From JASHVB01 sp035523995 (GTDB lineage: Bacteria; Pseudomonadota; Alphaproteobacteria; Acetobacterales; Acetobacteraceae), in assembly GCA_035523995.1 (NCBI GenBank), contig DATKPQ010000179.1, forward strand, positions 38,013 through 102,012: 64,000 nucleotides of DNA, in the 5' to 3' direction. The notes under the pieces were generated by a model, which was not told the origin of the DNA, made no database searches, and worked only from the letters and a program-made list of their open reading frames with translations. Made by a program: the position numbers and the translations under genes. Each line of letters begins with the position of its first letter. Position 1 is the first letter of the stretch. Positions 55,072 through 63,447 of this stretch are shown here, in pieces.

Positions 55072-55470
55072 ATGCGCTTCACCATCGACCGTATCGACCA
55101 TCTCGTGCTGAACGTGAAAGACCTGGAAATCTCCGCCGCCTGGTACCAGCGCGTGCTGGGGATGGAACGCGAGGAATTCGGCGCCAAGCATCGCACCGCT
55201 CTGAAATTCGGCGGCCAGAAGATCAATGTACGACCGGCCGACTCCGACCCGGGTACCTGGGTCACCGGGGTCAACGACCAGCCGGGCTCCGGTGACCTGT
55301 GCTTCATCACTGCCGCTCCGCCGGACGTGGTGATCGGCCATCTGCATGATTGCGGCGTGGCGATCCTGGAGGGGCCGGTGCAGCGGGAAGGCGCGCTGGG
55401 GCCGATGCAATCGGTCTATTGCCGCGACCCGGACGGCAACTTGGTCGAGATCTCCACCTACCTGCCGTAA
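55072..55470 (+). CDS. VOC-family (glyoxalase/dioxygenase fold) protein
   Basis: 132 aa single-domain VOC protein. Seen: IDHLVLNVKDLEISAAWYQRVLGM with the first metal-ligand His, then MQSVYCRDPDGNLVEISTYLP with the late Glu ligand. The family includes glyoxalase I, fosfomycin and bleomycin resistance proteins and extradiol dioxygenases; this one is a small lyase or binding type without further assignment. It ends 21 bp before queA and is probably co-transcribed with it. Confidence 0.85.
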   Translation: MRFTIDRIDHLVLNVKDLEISAAWYQRVLGMEREEFGAKHRTALKFGGQKINVRPADSDPGTWVTGVNDQPGSGDLCFITAAPPDVVIGHLHDCGVAILEGPVQREGALGPMQSVYCRDPDGNLVEISTYLP

Positions 55471-55491
55471 TGCCGGCCGCCTGCTGACCTG

Positions 55492-56556
55492 ATGGCGCTC
55501 GACATCGCCGCTTTCGATTTCGATCTCCCGCCGGACCGCATCGCCCAGCACCCAGGCAGGCCACGCGATGCCGCCCGCCTGCTGCATGTCGCCGCCGACG
55601 GTCTGGCCGACCGCGTCGTGCGGGACCTGCCGGATCTGCTACAGCCGGGCGATGTGCTGGTGGCGAACGATACGCGGGTGATCCCGGCGCTGCTCACCGC
55701 GTGGCGCGACCGGGGCGGTGCCGCAGCGGGCGCACGGATCGGCATCACGCTCGACCGGCCACGCCCAGACGGCGCCTGGCACGCGCTCGCGCGCAACGCG
55801 AGGCGCCTGAGGCCCCGCGACGTGCTGCATTTCGAAGGCGGCGGCAACCTTAATGCGACCATCCTGGAGCGCGACCCGGACGGCGGCGTGGCGCTGGCAT
55901 TCAACCTGACCGGCCACGCCCTCGCCGAGGCCTTGCGCGCCGCCGGCGCATTGGCCCTGCCGCCCTATATCGCTCGCCCTGGCGGGCCATTGCCTGAGGA
56001 TGCTGCCGACTACCAGACGGTATTTGCCACCCATGAGGGCGCCGTCGCCGCCCCCACCGCGGGCCTGCATTTCACGCCCGCCTTGCTGGCGGCTTTGGAC
56101 CAGCGTGGCATGCGCCGCGTCACTCTCACGTTGCATGTCGGTGCCGGCACCTTTTTGCCCGTGCGCAGTGACGACATCGCCTCGCACCGCATCCACGCAG
56201 AGTATGGCGAGATCGCCCCGCATGCCGCTGCTGTGATCAATCAGGCACGCGCGGCGGGGCAGCGCATCGTTGCGGTCGGCACGACCTGTGTGCGGCTGCT
56301 GGAGACCGCTACGGACGATGCCGGCCGGATTCAGCCGTTCGCCGGCGACACCTCGCTGTTCATCCTGCCCGGCCACCGGTTTCGCGCCGTGGACCTGTTG
56401 CTGACCAATTTCCACCTGCCGCGCTCGACATTGTTCATGCTGGTCTGCGCGTTCGCCGGCACGGCGCGGATGCGTGCGGCCTATGCGCATGCCATCGCCT
56501 CGCGTTACCGCTTCTATTCGTATGGCGATGCGTGCCTGCTGGAGCCTTCGCCGTAA
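55492..56556 (+). CDS. queA: S-adenosylmethionine:tRNA ribosyltransferase-isomerase
   Basis: 354 aa. Adds the ribosyl part of SAM to preQ1-modified tRNA, giving epoxyqueuosine-tRNA, the substrate of QueG. Seen: FDFDLPPDRIAQHPG, DVLVANDTRVIPALL, ALPPYIARP, DYQTVFATHEGAVAAPTAGLHF, LTLHVGAGTFLPVRSDDI, and FRAVDLLLTNFHLPRSTLFMLV, all standard. Follows the VOC gene by 21 bp. The tgt gene is not adjacent. Confidence 0.96.
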   Translation: MALDIAAFDFDLPPDRIAQHPGRPRDAARLLHVAADGLADRVVRDLPDLLQPGDVLVANDTRVIPALLTAWRDRGGAAAGARIGITLDRPRPDGAWHALARNARRLRPRDVLHFEGGGNLNATILERDPDGGVALAFNLTGHALAEALRAAGALALPPYIARPGGPLPEDAADYQTVFATHEGAVAAPTAGLHFTPALLAALDQRGMRRVTLTLHVGAGTFLPVRSDDIASHRIHAEYGEIAPHAAAVINQARAAGQRIVAVGTTCVRLLETATDDAGRIQPFAGDTSLFILPGHRFRAVDLLLTNFHLPRSTLFMLVCAFAGTARMRAAYAHAIASRYRFYSYGDACLLEPSP

Positions 56557-56566
56557 CGACGGCGCG

Positions 56567-56842
56567 CTACGGCCGCCAAACGTCCGTCTGGCGCCCGATC
56601 GAATTCCGTGCCCGCCAGAGCTTGAACCGAAACGCGAGCCAGGCAATCACGCCTGCAATCAGTGCCACCGGCACCAGGAACAAAGCCAGCCACAGCGCAA
56701 ACGCCGCCAGCGCGAGACCCCCCGCGACCACAGCGAGGATGCTCGCCCAAATGAAAACCCGGGTCACCAACGGCGGCCGCGGCGGCGAGCGGAAGCTGCC
56801 ATCGACGCGCATGTCCAGGTCCGGTGGATAGTGCTCGCTCAT
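56567..56842 (-). CDS. Small membrane protein, two helices
   Basis: 91 aa. A polar N-terminus (MSEHYPPDLDMRVDG) is followed by two hydrophobic segments separated by a few residues (VFIWASILAVVAGGLALAAF and LALFLVPVALIAGVIAWLAF), then a basic tail. I do not recognise a named family; it resembles small conserved alphaproteobacterial membrane proteins. It lies 32 bp downstream of the MFS gene on the same strand and converges on queA. Confidence 0.7.
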   Translation of the reverse strand: MSEHYPPDLDMRVDGSFRSPPRPPLVTRVFIWASILAVVAGGLALAAFALWLALFLVPVALIAGVIAWLAFRFKLWRARNSIGRQTDVWRP

Positions 56843-56873
56843 GCGTGACACTTGGCCCCGTGGCGAAGCCAGA

Positions 56874-58202
56874 TCAAGCGCTCCCCCGTCCGGCCGCGTG
56901 CTGGTTCGCCAATTCCGCGTCCGTCACCGGCCGTGGCGCCTTGCGCACCCGCACGGTCATCATGACCAGACCAGCCACCAGCAGCGAGCCTGACAGCAGG
57001 ATGGCGGTGCTGAGGAAACCTCCCGTCACCTGCTGGAGATAGCCGCCGAAATACGGGCCGACATAGCCTCCCAGGTTGCCCAGGGCGTTGATCAGCCCCA
57101 TGGCGCCGCCCACCACAACCGGCGGCAAGGTGCGGGACGCAGCGGCCCAGAATGGACCGTCGTACGCCATGGCCCCGCCCATCGCGAGGCACAAGAACGA
57201 GACCGAAAGCCACAGCACGTTCTGGCCGATCAGTACCGAGAGGATCAGGCTCACCGCCGCCAGCACCATCGGCATCAGCACGTGGCGCGGATAGGCCGCG
57301 CTGCGATCTGCCAGCACGCCGTTGAACCACATCAGCGCGATCGCGGTGAGATAAGGCAACGTCGCGATCAGGCCGACGGCGCCGAACCCTGCCTGCGTCA
57401 GGTGCTTCAGCAACGTCGGCATCCACATGTTCAGGCCGTAGAAGCCGATCTGGATCAGGAAGTACACGGCCACCAGGCGCCACACCATGCCGGTACGGAA
57501 GATCGTCGAGAACGGCGCCTGCCTCGGTTGGTCGGCATTGTCGTGCGCCAGCGAGGTTTCGATATAGGCGCGCTCGGCGGGCGGACACCACGGCGCTTCG
57601 CGCGGTGTATCCTTGATGAATAACAACCACAGCGGCAATGCGATCAGAAATGGCAGCGCGCCTTCAATATAGAACAACGCACGCCAATCCGCGGCAGAGA
57701 CAATCCAGCCGGACAGCGGCTGCGTAATGATGGAGGAGATCGCGAGATTGGCCATCCAGAAACTGTACGCACGAGCGCGCTCTCGTACCGGGAACCAATG
57801 GCTGATCAGCACCAGGACTGCGGGCCAGATGCCGCCTTCGGCAACGCCGAGGAAGAAACGCGCGATCATCAACTCGGTGAAGTTGTTCACGGCACCGCAC
57901 AACACCGCGGTGGCACCCCAGAACACGATCATAACCGCGATAAACCTCTTGGCGCTCCAATGTTCCGCCAGCCAGCCGCCGGGGATTTGCAGCAGCACAT
58001 AGCCGATGAAGAAGATGCCGCCCGCTGCACCTTGCGCCGCCTTGCCGACATGGAAATCGCGGCCGATGCCGGCGAAGGCGTAGCCGATATTGGTGCGATC
58101 CATGAAGGAGATGATGTAGACGATCATCGCAATCGGGATCAGCCGGAACCAGCGAGTCATGCCGACATCCGGCGTCTGGATCGGAGCGTAGGTTCCTTCC
58201 AT
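56874..58202 (-). CDS. MFS transporter, anion:cation symporter (ACS) type
   Basis: 442 aa, twelve predicted helices. Seen: IVYIISFMDRTNIGYAFAGI, the Gly-rich FFIGYVLLQIPGGWLAEHWSAKRF loop, RFFLGVAEGGIWPAVLVLISHWFP, and a central cytoplasmic loop rich in charged residues. The ACS family imports organic anions such as tartrate, glucarate or hydroxyphenylacetate; substrate unknown. ATG 58202 is preceded by GGAGG with ~6-nt spacing. A small membrane protein gene follows. Confidence 0.9.
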   Translation of the reverse strand: MEGTYAPIQTPDVGMTRWFRLIPIAMIVYIISFMDRTNIGYAFAGIGRDFHVGKAAQGAAGGIFFIGYVLLQIPGGWLAEHWSAKRFIAVMIVFWGATAVLCGAVNNFTELMIARFFLGVAEGGIWPAVLVLISHWFPVRERARAYSFWMANLAISSIITQPLSGWIVSAADWRALFYIEGALPFLIALPLWLLFIKDTPREAPWCPPAERAYIETSLAHDNADQPRQAPFSTIFRTGMVWRLVAVYFLIQIGFYGLNMWMPTLLKHLTQAGFGAVGLIATLPYLTAIALMWFNGVLADRSAAYPRHVLMPMVLAAVSLILSVLIGQNVLWLSVSFLCLAMGGAMAYDGPFWAAASRTLPPVVVGGAMGLINALGNLGGYVGPYFGGYLQQVTGGFLSTAILLSGSLLVAGLVMMTVRVRKAPRPVTDAELANQHAAGRGSA

Positions 58203-58602
58203 CGGGCAGCCTCCGGCAATGGAACGCCGTCTCGGCGATCACGGTTGTGACATTACGAATGAACACATCGCCACTCCGGAAGGCCGCCCGGGTTACCTCA
58301 GCAGGGCCTTCGCGCAGTGGCCGCCGGTGTTGTGATCCTGACGGATCGTGGCCGCTCGCAATGACAGCCGGCGCGATCTGTCAGGGTCAGAACACCACTA
58401 CCCCGGACCAGTGAAGCGTGACATTGGCCGCCTCACCGCATTGCGAGGCTCCGCCGGGGCCGAAGCAAACTCGTTCGGACGGTTGGGCGCGCACCTTCTT
58501 GCTCCCAAACAACAAAGATTGCTTCGTCGCTGCGTTCCTAGCCATGACATATGGACAGCGCGGTTCACGTTCCGCCGATTCCAGGTATTAGCGCTTGGTG
58601 CC
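58203..58602. other. Intergenic region with degraded palindromic repeats
   Basis: No gene recognised. Contains CGCTCGCAATGAC at about 58353 followed by CGGCGCGATCTGTCAGGG (compare the flank near 33465), and a divergent repeat pair at 58437–58550. Confidence 0.6.
58437..58550. repeat. Degenerate palindromic repeat
   Basis: Left arm 58437–58470 (GCATTGCGAGGCTCCGCCGG then GAAGCAAAC) and right arm 58516–58550 (AGATTGCTTCGTCGCTGCGT) are imperfect inverse copies of the family arms, separated by ~45 nt. Confidence 0.6.
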
Positions 58603-59127
58603 CTACCTGTCCCTGACAGAAGCAAACCCCAGCTGGAGGCGCTGCAACAGCGACATCAGCGTCCCCTGCTCATCTTCCGACAGCGTTGCGAACGCGCCGC
58701 GCAACGATGCGAGATTGGAGTCAATCGATTTCTCGAAGATCGCGCGCCCCCGCGACGTCAGGCTTGCAATCAGGTTCCTCCGATCCTCCTGGTCCACGAC
58801 GGATTTTACCAGGCCGTCACGCTCGAGAGCTGCCATCAATTCCGACACCGTCGCACGGGTGACCTGAAGGGCCTTCACGATTTCCTTGTGCGGAACGCCG
58901 GTGGTGCCAGACGCCCATAACAGCGCCAGGATCTGGAACCGCGCCGGTGACCCTGCCGTGTCCGCCATCCAGTCCGTGATGGCGTTGTCAGCCTGCTGAG
59001 CGGCCATGCGCAGCGAGAACAACGCGCCGAGTAGCGAAAGGTCCTGCCCGGCCACGCGTTTGCGCAACGCCTCCATAATCGTCGGCGGCGGTTCCGGAGG
59101 AAGCCGGTGGGGCGTTCTCGGGGGCAT
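58603..59127 (-). CDS. MarR-family transcriptional regulator
   Basis: 174 aa winged-helix regulator. Seen: SPARFQILALLWASGTTGVPHKEIVKALQVTRATVSELMAALERDG (helix-turn-helix) then LVKSVVDQEDRRNLIASLTSRG (wing with DxRR). MarR proteins usually repress a divergent efflux operon and release DNA on binding a phenolic or toxic ligand. It is divergent from the emrA/emrB-type operon with operator-like sites between. ATG 59127 is supported by GGAG 6 nt upstream; the frame extends to 59163. Confidence 0.92.
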   Translation of the reverse strand: MPPRTPHRLPPEPPPTIMEALRKRVAGQDLSLLGALFSLRMAAQQADNAITDWMADTAGSPARFQILALLWASGTTGVPHKEIVKALQVTRATVSELMAALERDGLVKSVVDQEDRRNLIASLTSRGRAIFEKSIDSNLASLRGAFATLSEDEQGTLMSLLQRLQLGFASVRDR

Positions 59128-59180
59128 GGATGTCTCCAGTCGGGGCTTCCCGCGGCCCCGCACGGTTCAGGTGACGATTT

Positions 59181-59194
59181 GTATGGAGCCTAAC
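59181..59194. promoter_or_regulatory. Operator-like palindrome 1 (MarR candidate site)
   Basis: GTATGGAGCCTAAC: arms GTATGG and CCTAAC around AG, 4 of 6 positions symmetric. Shares the ten bases GGAGCCTAAC with site 2. It lies ~54 bp upstream of the marR start, so it could serve autoregulation. Confidence 0.5.
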
Positions 59195-59265
59195 CATGTC
59201 CCGTCAACGCTGGTCTGACCCGCGGATAGAACGGAGCCGGGGGCCGACACGAACGCTTGATCCTC

Positions 59266-59294
59266 TTGATTTTGTCAGGAGCCTAACTTATTAG
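59266..59294 (+). promoter_or_regulatory. Sigma-70-like promoter of the efflux operon
   Basis: TTGATT (59266–59271), a 17-nt spacer, and TATTAG (59289–59294). The spacer contains operator-like site 2. Transcription would start near 59300, downstream of the ATG at 59296. Confidence 0.55.
59274..59287. promoter_or_regulatory. Operator-like palindrome 2 (MarR candidate site)
   Basis: GTCAGGAGCCTAAC: arms GTCAGG and CCTAAC around AG, 5 of 6 positions symmetric. It occupies the spacer of the TTGATT/TATTAG promoter, an ideal place for repression. Confidence 0.6.
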
Positions 59295-59325
59295 TATGGC
59301 GCCTTACCAATTTGCAGAGGGTGCT

Positions 59326-60591
59326 GTGTTGCAAGCCGAAGATTGCCTGGCCACCAAATCCGTCGCGTTGCACGACGGACCGGAGCAGGACACCGATTCC
59401 GGGGTTGAGCGGCCCGAGGCCGTGGTCAGCCGTCCGCTGTCGCGGGAAATTTCGCGCGAAACGCACGAACCCCTCACGCCGTCGGAACGGGAAGGACATG
59501 CCGCGGCTCCGGCGACAGACACGCTGCGCAAGCGCAGTCCCCGGCGTATGCTCTCGCTGTCGCTGGGGGCGGTATTGCTCGCGTCGGTCGCGGGCGGTGG
59601 CTACCTCTACTGGGACTACGCGAGCCACTTCGAAACCACCGACGACGCCTTCATCGCGGCGCGGCAGTTCGCGATTGCGCCGAAAGTCTCGGGCTACCTC
59701 ACCGTGGTTCCGGTCACCGACAACCAGCATGTCCGGGCCGGCCAGGTAATCGCGCGGATCGACGAGCGCGATTACCGCACGGCGCTGGCGCAGGCCGAGG
59801 CGCAGGTCGCGGCCGCGCAGGCGAGCATCGCCAACATCGGCGCGCAGATTGCCGTGCAGCAGGCCCAGGTGGCGCAGAACGAGTCGCAGGTGCAGCAGCA
59901 ACAGGCGAGCCTGACCTTCGCGCAGCAGCAGGAGTCACGTTATACCAGGCTCGCGAAGGACGGCTGGGGCACCGTGCAGGACGCCCAGCAGTATACATCG
60001 CAGCAGCGCGAGGCCGTGGCCGGCGTGAAATCGGCGCAGGATGCGCTGGTGGCGGCGGCGCGGCAGCTGGCCGTGCTGAAGGCCCAGCTCAGCGGTGCCG
60101 AGGCGAACCTCGCGCAGGCAATCGCCCAGCGTGACCAGGCGAAGCTCAACCTCTCCTATACAATCATCACGGCCGCCCAGCCCGGGCGCGTCGTGCAGCT
60201 TTCCGGCGCTGTCGGGCAATACGTGCAGCCGGGCACCGCGATCGCGATGTTCGTGCCGGACGACATCTGGGTGACGGCGAATTTCAAGGAGACGCAGCTC
60301 GACCATATGCGCCCCGGCGACACGGCGACCGTGCACATCGACGCCTACCCGGATCACACGTTCAAGGGGCACCTCGAGAGCGTGCAGCCAGGCTCCGGCA
60401 CCGCCTTCTCGCTGTTGCCGGCGGAGAACGCCACCGGCAACTACGTCAAAATCGTCCAGCGCGTGCCGGTGAAGATCGTGCTCGACAATCCTCCAGCCGA
60501 TGTCGCGCTTGGTCCGGGCATGTCGGTGGAGCCGACCGTAACCGTTGATCCGCGCCCGTCGCTCGCCCAGCGTCTGTGGAGCGTGCTGTGA
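59326..60591 (+). CDS. EmrA/HlyD-type membrane fusion protein
   Basis: About 421 aa. Periplasmic adaptor of a tripartite efflux pump. Seen: a long acidic cytosolic N-terminus, one membrane segment (MLSLSLGAVLLASVAGGGYL), the biotinyl-lipoyl half DAFIAARQFAIAPKVSGYLT, a Gln/Ala-rich coiled-coil hairpin (QVAAAQASIANIGAQIAVQQ…), TIITAAQPGRVVQLSGAVGQ, and a beta-barrel end. Start: GTG 59326 has AGAGGG 4 nt upstream, and TTG 59329 is also possible; the ATG at 59296 has no ribosome site and lies before the transcription start predicted from the promoter above. The stop overlaps the next gene by 4 bp (GTGA). Confidence 0.9.
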   Translation: MLQAEDCLATKSVALHDGPEQDTDSGVERPEAVVSRPLSREISRETHEPLTPSEREGHAAAPATDTLRKRSPRRMLSLSLGAVLLASVAGGGYLYWDYASHFETTDDAFIAARQFAIAPKVSGYLTVVPVTDNQHVRAGQVIARIDERDYRTALAQAEAQVAAAQASIANIGAQIAVQQAQVAQNESQVQQQQASLTFAQQQESRYTRLAKDGWGTVQDAQQYTSQQREAVAGVKSAQDALVAAARQLAVLKAQLSGAEANLAQAIAQRDQAKLNLSYTIITAAQPGRVVQLSGAVGQYVQPGTAIAMFVPDDIWVTANFKETQLDHMRPGDTATVHIDAYPDHTFKGHLESVQPGSGTAFSLLPAENATGNYVKIVQRVPVKIVLDNPPADVALGPGMSVEPTVTVDPRPSLAQRLWSVL

Positions 60592-62183
60592 GCACCGCGG
60601 CCGCGCCGGTTCCGGCGGCGTCGCGCACTGCCGCCAACCCATGGCTGATCGCGGTTCTCGTCGCGGGCGCCTCGTTCATGGAGGTGCTCGATACCACGAT
60701 TGTCAACGTCGTGCTGCCCTATATCGCCGGCGGCATGGGCGTGAGCGAGGACGAGGCATCCTGGGCAGTGACGACCTATCTGGTCGCCAACGCCATCATC
60801 CTGACCGCCAGCTCCTGGCTCGCCAAGCGGCTTGGACGGAAGGCATTCTTCCTTGTGTGTCTAACCTTGTTCACCGTCAGCTCGCTGATGTGCGGCATGG
60901 CGTGGAGCCTGCAGTCCTTGCTGCTGTTCCGCCTGCTGCAAGGCTTCGCGGGCGGCGGGATGGTGCCGGTGGCGCAGTCGATCCTGGCCGATGCGTTTCC
61001 ACCACAGAAGCGCGGCCAGGCCTTCGCCCTGTTCGGCGTCGCTGTGGTAGTTGCGCCCGTGGTCGGGCCGACGCTCGGCGGCTGGCTCGCCGACAACGTC
61101 GCCTGGCGCTGGTGTTTCCTGATCAACGTGCCGGTCGGCATCTTCGCGGTGGCGGCAAGTGCGCTGATCCTGCATGAGCCGCCGGAAGCCGCGGCAGAGC
61201 GCAGTAAGGTGCAGCAAGCGGGCGGGTTCGATGTGATCGGCTTCGCGCTGGTCGCGACTTTCCTCGGCGCACTCGAAGTGATCCTCGACCGCGGACTGGA
61301 GGATGACTGGTTCGGCTCGACGTTCATCATCGAGGTCGCCGTTATCTGCGCGCTTGCCTTCGTGCTGATGATCCCGTGGGAGATCTGGCACCCGCGCCCG
61401 GCGGTGGACGTTCGCATGCTGGCGACCAGGCAGTTCGGCGCGAGCTTTCTGGTGATGGGCGCGACCGGCGCCATCCTGCTGGCAACCACGCAGTTCCTGC
61501 CGGAACTGGTACAGCAGGATTTTGGCTACACGGCCACCTGGGCGGGGTTGGTGCTGTCGCCGGGCGGTATCGTGACGATGCTGATGATGTTCGTAGTCGG
61601 GCGGCTGTCAACCAAGGTGCAACCGAAATACCTGATCGTCGCCGGTGCGCTGCTGGTTGCGCTGTCGATGTATCAGTTGACCGCCACGTACAGTGATCTC
61701 GGCTTCTGGTTCTTTGCGCACACGCGCATGGTGCTCGGAGTCGGGCTGCCACTGATCTTCGTGCCGATCATGGCTGCCTTCTATGATGGCATTCCGGCGA
61801 CGAAGACCGATCAGGCCTCGGCTCTGATGAACGCGGCGCGCAACACAGGTGGCTCGATCGGCATCTCGATCGTGTCCAACGTACTGACACACGGTGAGCA
61901 AGTCCACCAGAGCCGGCTGATCGAGCATGCTATTCCATCCAGCGTGCCGTATCAGATTACGTTGCAACAGGCGACGCACTATTTCGTCGCCCAGGGAAGC
62001 TCGCTGATTCAGGCGCAGCAGCAGGCGATTTCCTGGATTGGGCAACAGGTCCAGGCGCAGGCGTCGTTCCTCGGCTATATGGATGCGTTCTGGGTGCTGA
62101 TGCTGATCTCGCTCTCGGCCGTGCCGCTGGCGCTGACCCTGCGCCACGTAAAGCTCGGCGGGTCCGCTCCATCGGTGCATTGA
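60588..62183 (+). CDS. EmrB-type drug efflux MFS transporter (DHA2, 14 helices)
   Basis: 531 aa inner-membrane exporter working with the preceding adaptor. Seen: LVAGASFMEVLDTTIVNVVLPYIAGGMGVSEDEASWAVTTYLVANAI typical of EmrB, WLAKRLGRKAFF, GGGMVPVAQSILADAFPP, and PVVGPTLGGWLADNVAWRWCFLINVPVG (motif C and antiporter region). The frame opens at 60576, but GTG 60588 in the GTGA overlap is the likely coupled start. Substrates are usually hydrophobic toxins. The operon probably needs a TolC-like outer channel encoded elsewhere. Confidence 0.93.
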   Translation: MSTAAAPVPAASRTAANPWLIAVLVAGASFMEVLDTTIVNVVLPYIAGGMGVSEDEASWAVTTYLVANAIILTASSWLAKRLGRKAFFLVCLTLFTVSSLMCGMAWSLQSLLLFRLLQGFAGGGMVPVAQSILADAFPPQKRGQAFALFGVAVVVAPVVGPTLGGWLADNVAWRWCFLINVPVGIFAVAASALILHEPPEAAAERSKVQQAGGFDVIGFALVATFLGALEVILDRGLEDDWFGSTFIIEVAVICALAFVLMIPWEIWHPRPAVDVRMLATRQFGASFLVMGATGAILLATTQFLPELVQQDFGYTATWAGLVLSPGGIVTMLMMFVVGRLSTKVQPKYLIVAGALLVALSMYQLTATYSDLGFWFFAHTRMVLGVGLPLIFVPIMAAFYDGIPATKTDQASALMNAARNTGGSIGISIVSNVLTHGEQVHQSRLIEHAIPSSVPYQITLQQATHYFVAQGSSLIQAQQQAISWIGQQVQAQASFLGYMDAFWVLMLISLSAVPLALTLRHVKLGGSAPSVH

Positions 62184-62193
62184 GGACGAAGCG

Positions 62194-62218
62194 GAGTTTG
62201 AAAGCCGGCTTTCGACTC
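62194..62218. terminator. Hairpin after the efflux operon
   Basis: Centred on the exact 14-bp palindrome GAAAGCCGGCTTTC (62200–62213) and extended by GAGT/ACTC outer arms. No clear T-run. Between two convergent genes, so it may stop transcription from either side. Confidence 0.6.
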
Positions 62219-62263
62219 TATCCGACGGTAAGGTGATCTGAGTCCTATCAACGACGAGGAGTA

Positions 62264-63142
62264 CTAGCGCACGGGTTCCGGTTGCTCCTGCAACGCCGCA
62301 GCGAGCGGGGCGTGGTTCAGCAATGCCACCAGCGCGACGCCGCCAATGGTATTGCCGATCAGAGTCGGCGCCAGAAAGCCCAGGAGGAATTGCGCCGCCG
62401 TGGCATCGCCGGAAAACACCGCAAAGCCGGCATCCACCGCGCCAGCAACCGTATGCGAGAAACGTCCAAGTGCGACGATATAGGTCAGAATCATGATCAC
62501 CAGGACCCGTGCCGAGCGCGCGCTGGGAAGGATCCAGACCATCAGCGCGATGAGCCAGCCGGCAAATACCGAACGCACCATGGTGGGCCAGAACGCACCG
62601 CTGACGGCCTCGCGCGCAGTTTGCACCAGGGCATGGCGCACCGGGTCGGAGAACAGGCCCTGCGGCGAAATCAGCGCGGCAAACGCCAGCGCGCCGGCCA
62701 GATTGGCTGCCAAAACCACCGTCCAGAACCGCAGCACAGACCAGAACGTCATCCAGTTTCGCTTGACCAGCAGCGGCAACATGGCGGTGACGGTCGTCTC
62801 GGTGAACAATTGCTGCCGTCCGAGGATCACGATCAGAAATCCAACCGTATAGCCGGCGCTGTCCACCAGCCGGCGCCACGGCGCGTCCGACAAGCCGCTG
62901 CCGATCAGAGCAAGCGTGAGAAATGAAAACCCCATCGACAGGCCCGCCGCGAGACCCGACCATGCCAGTGCGCTGGAGGGCCGCCGTAGCCCCGCCTCGC
63001 CCTCTTCACGGACCAGTTCATGAATGATCAGCGCGTGCGGCGCCTTATGCTCGGCCGCGAGCCGTTGATCGGGCTCATCGAGATGCGGCGATGCCGCGCC
63101 GGCATCCGGACCGGACTCACACTTCCGCCGTTCTCTGCTCAT
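62264..63142 (-). CDS. Formate/nitrite transporter (FNT) family channel
   Basis: 292 aa. About six helices after a charged ~60-residue N-terminus. Seen: ALAWSGLAAGLSMGFSFLTLALIG, YTVGFLIVILGRQQLFTETTVTAMLPLL, and NTIGGVALVALLNHA near the end, as in FocA/NirC relatives and the YfdC branch of the family. Passes small monovalent anions; the exact one is not fixed. Start ATG 63142. Confidence 0.88.
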   Translation of the reverse strand: MSRERRKCESGPDAGAASPHLDEPDQRLAAEHKAPHALIIHELVREEGEAGLRRPSSALAWSGLAAGLSMGFSFLTLALIGSGLSDAPWRRLVDSAGYTVGFLIVILGRQQLFTETTVTAMLPLLVKRNWMTFWSVLRFWTVVLAANLAGALAFAALISPQGLFSDPVRHALVQTAREAVSGAFWPTMVRSVFAGWLIALMVWILPSARSARVLVIMILTYIVALGRFSHTVAGAVDAGFAVFSGDATAAQFLLGFLAPTLIGNTIGGVALVALLNHAPLAAALQEQPEPVR

Positions 63143-63447
63143 TCTCTTACAGTTCCATGGCTGCCTATGAAACTGCGTAGGTAGGCAGCCGCTCGCGGCT
63201 TCGCGATCACGATGACGTAGAACGACCTGTCGTCATGGTCGGACCCGAAGCGACGGCGATGAATCTCATGCCCAACCGCGCTTGTCAGGGTGGCAGGTAC
63301 CCACCCTGATGCTGTCCGGATTGCCCGCGATTGCGAGGCCGAGCACACTGCCGCGGCAATTGGGAATCGGCACGTGGCAGAGCATTGTCTGCTTCAGTGC
63401 CCAAACGGCAGCCGACGCCTGGGCTCCATGCACGGGAGAAGACATCC
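63143..63447. other. Divergent intergenic region
   Basis: Between the FNT gene (minus) and the thiamine-diphosphate enzyme (plus). Short open frames are present, none recognised. GGGAGAA at 63434–63440 is the ribosome site of the plus gene. Confidence 0.45.

Noticed and set aside
63143..63447. Short minus-strand frame 63139–63348 as a gene
   Set aside because: No similarity that I can name and no ribosome site; it lies in a divergent promoter region.
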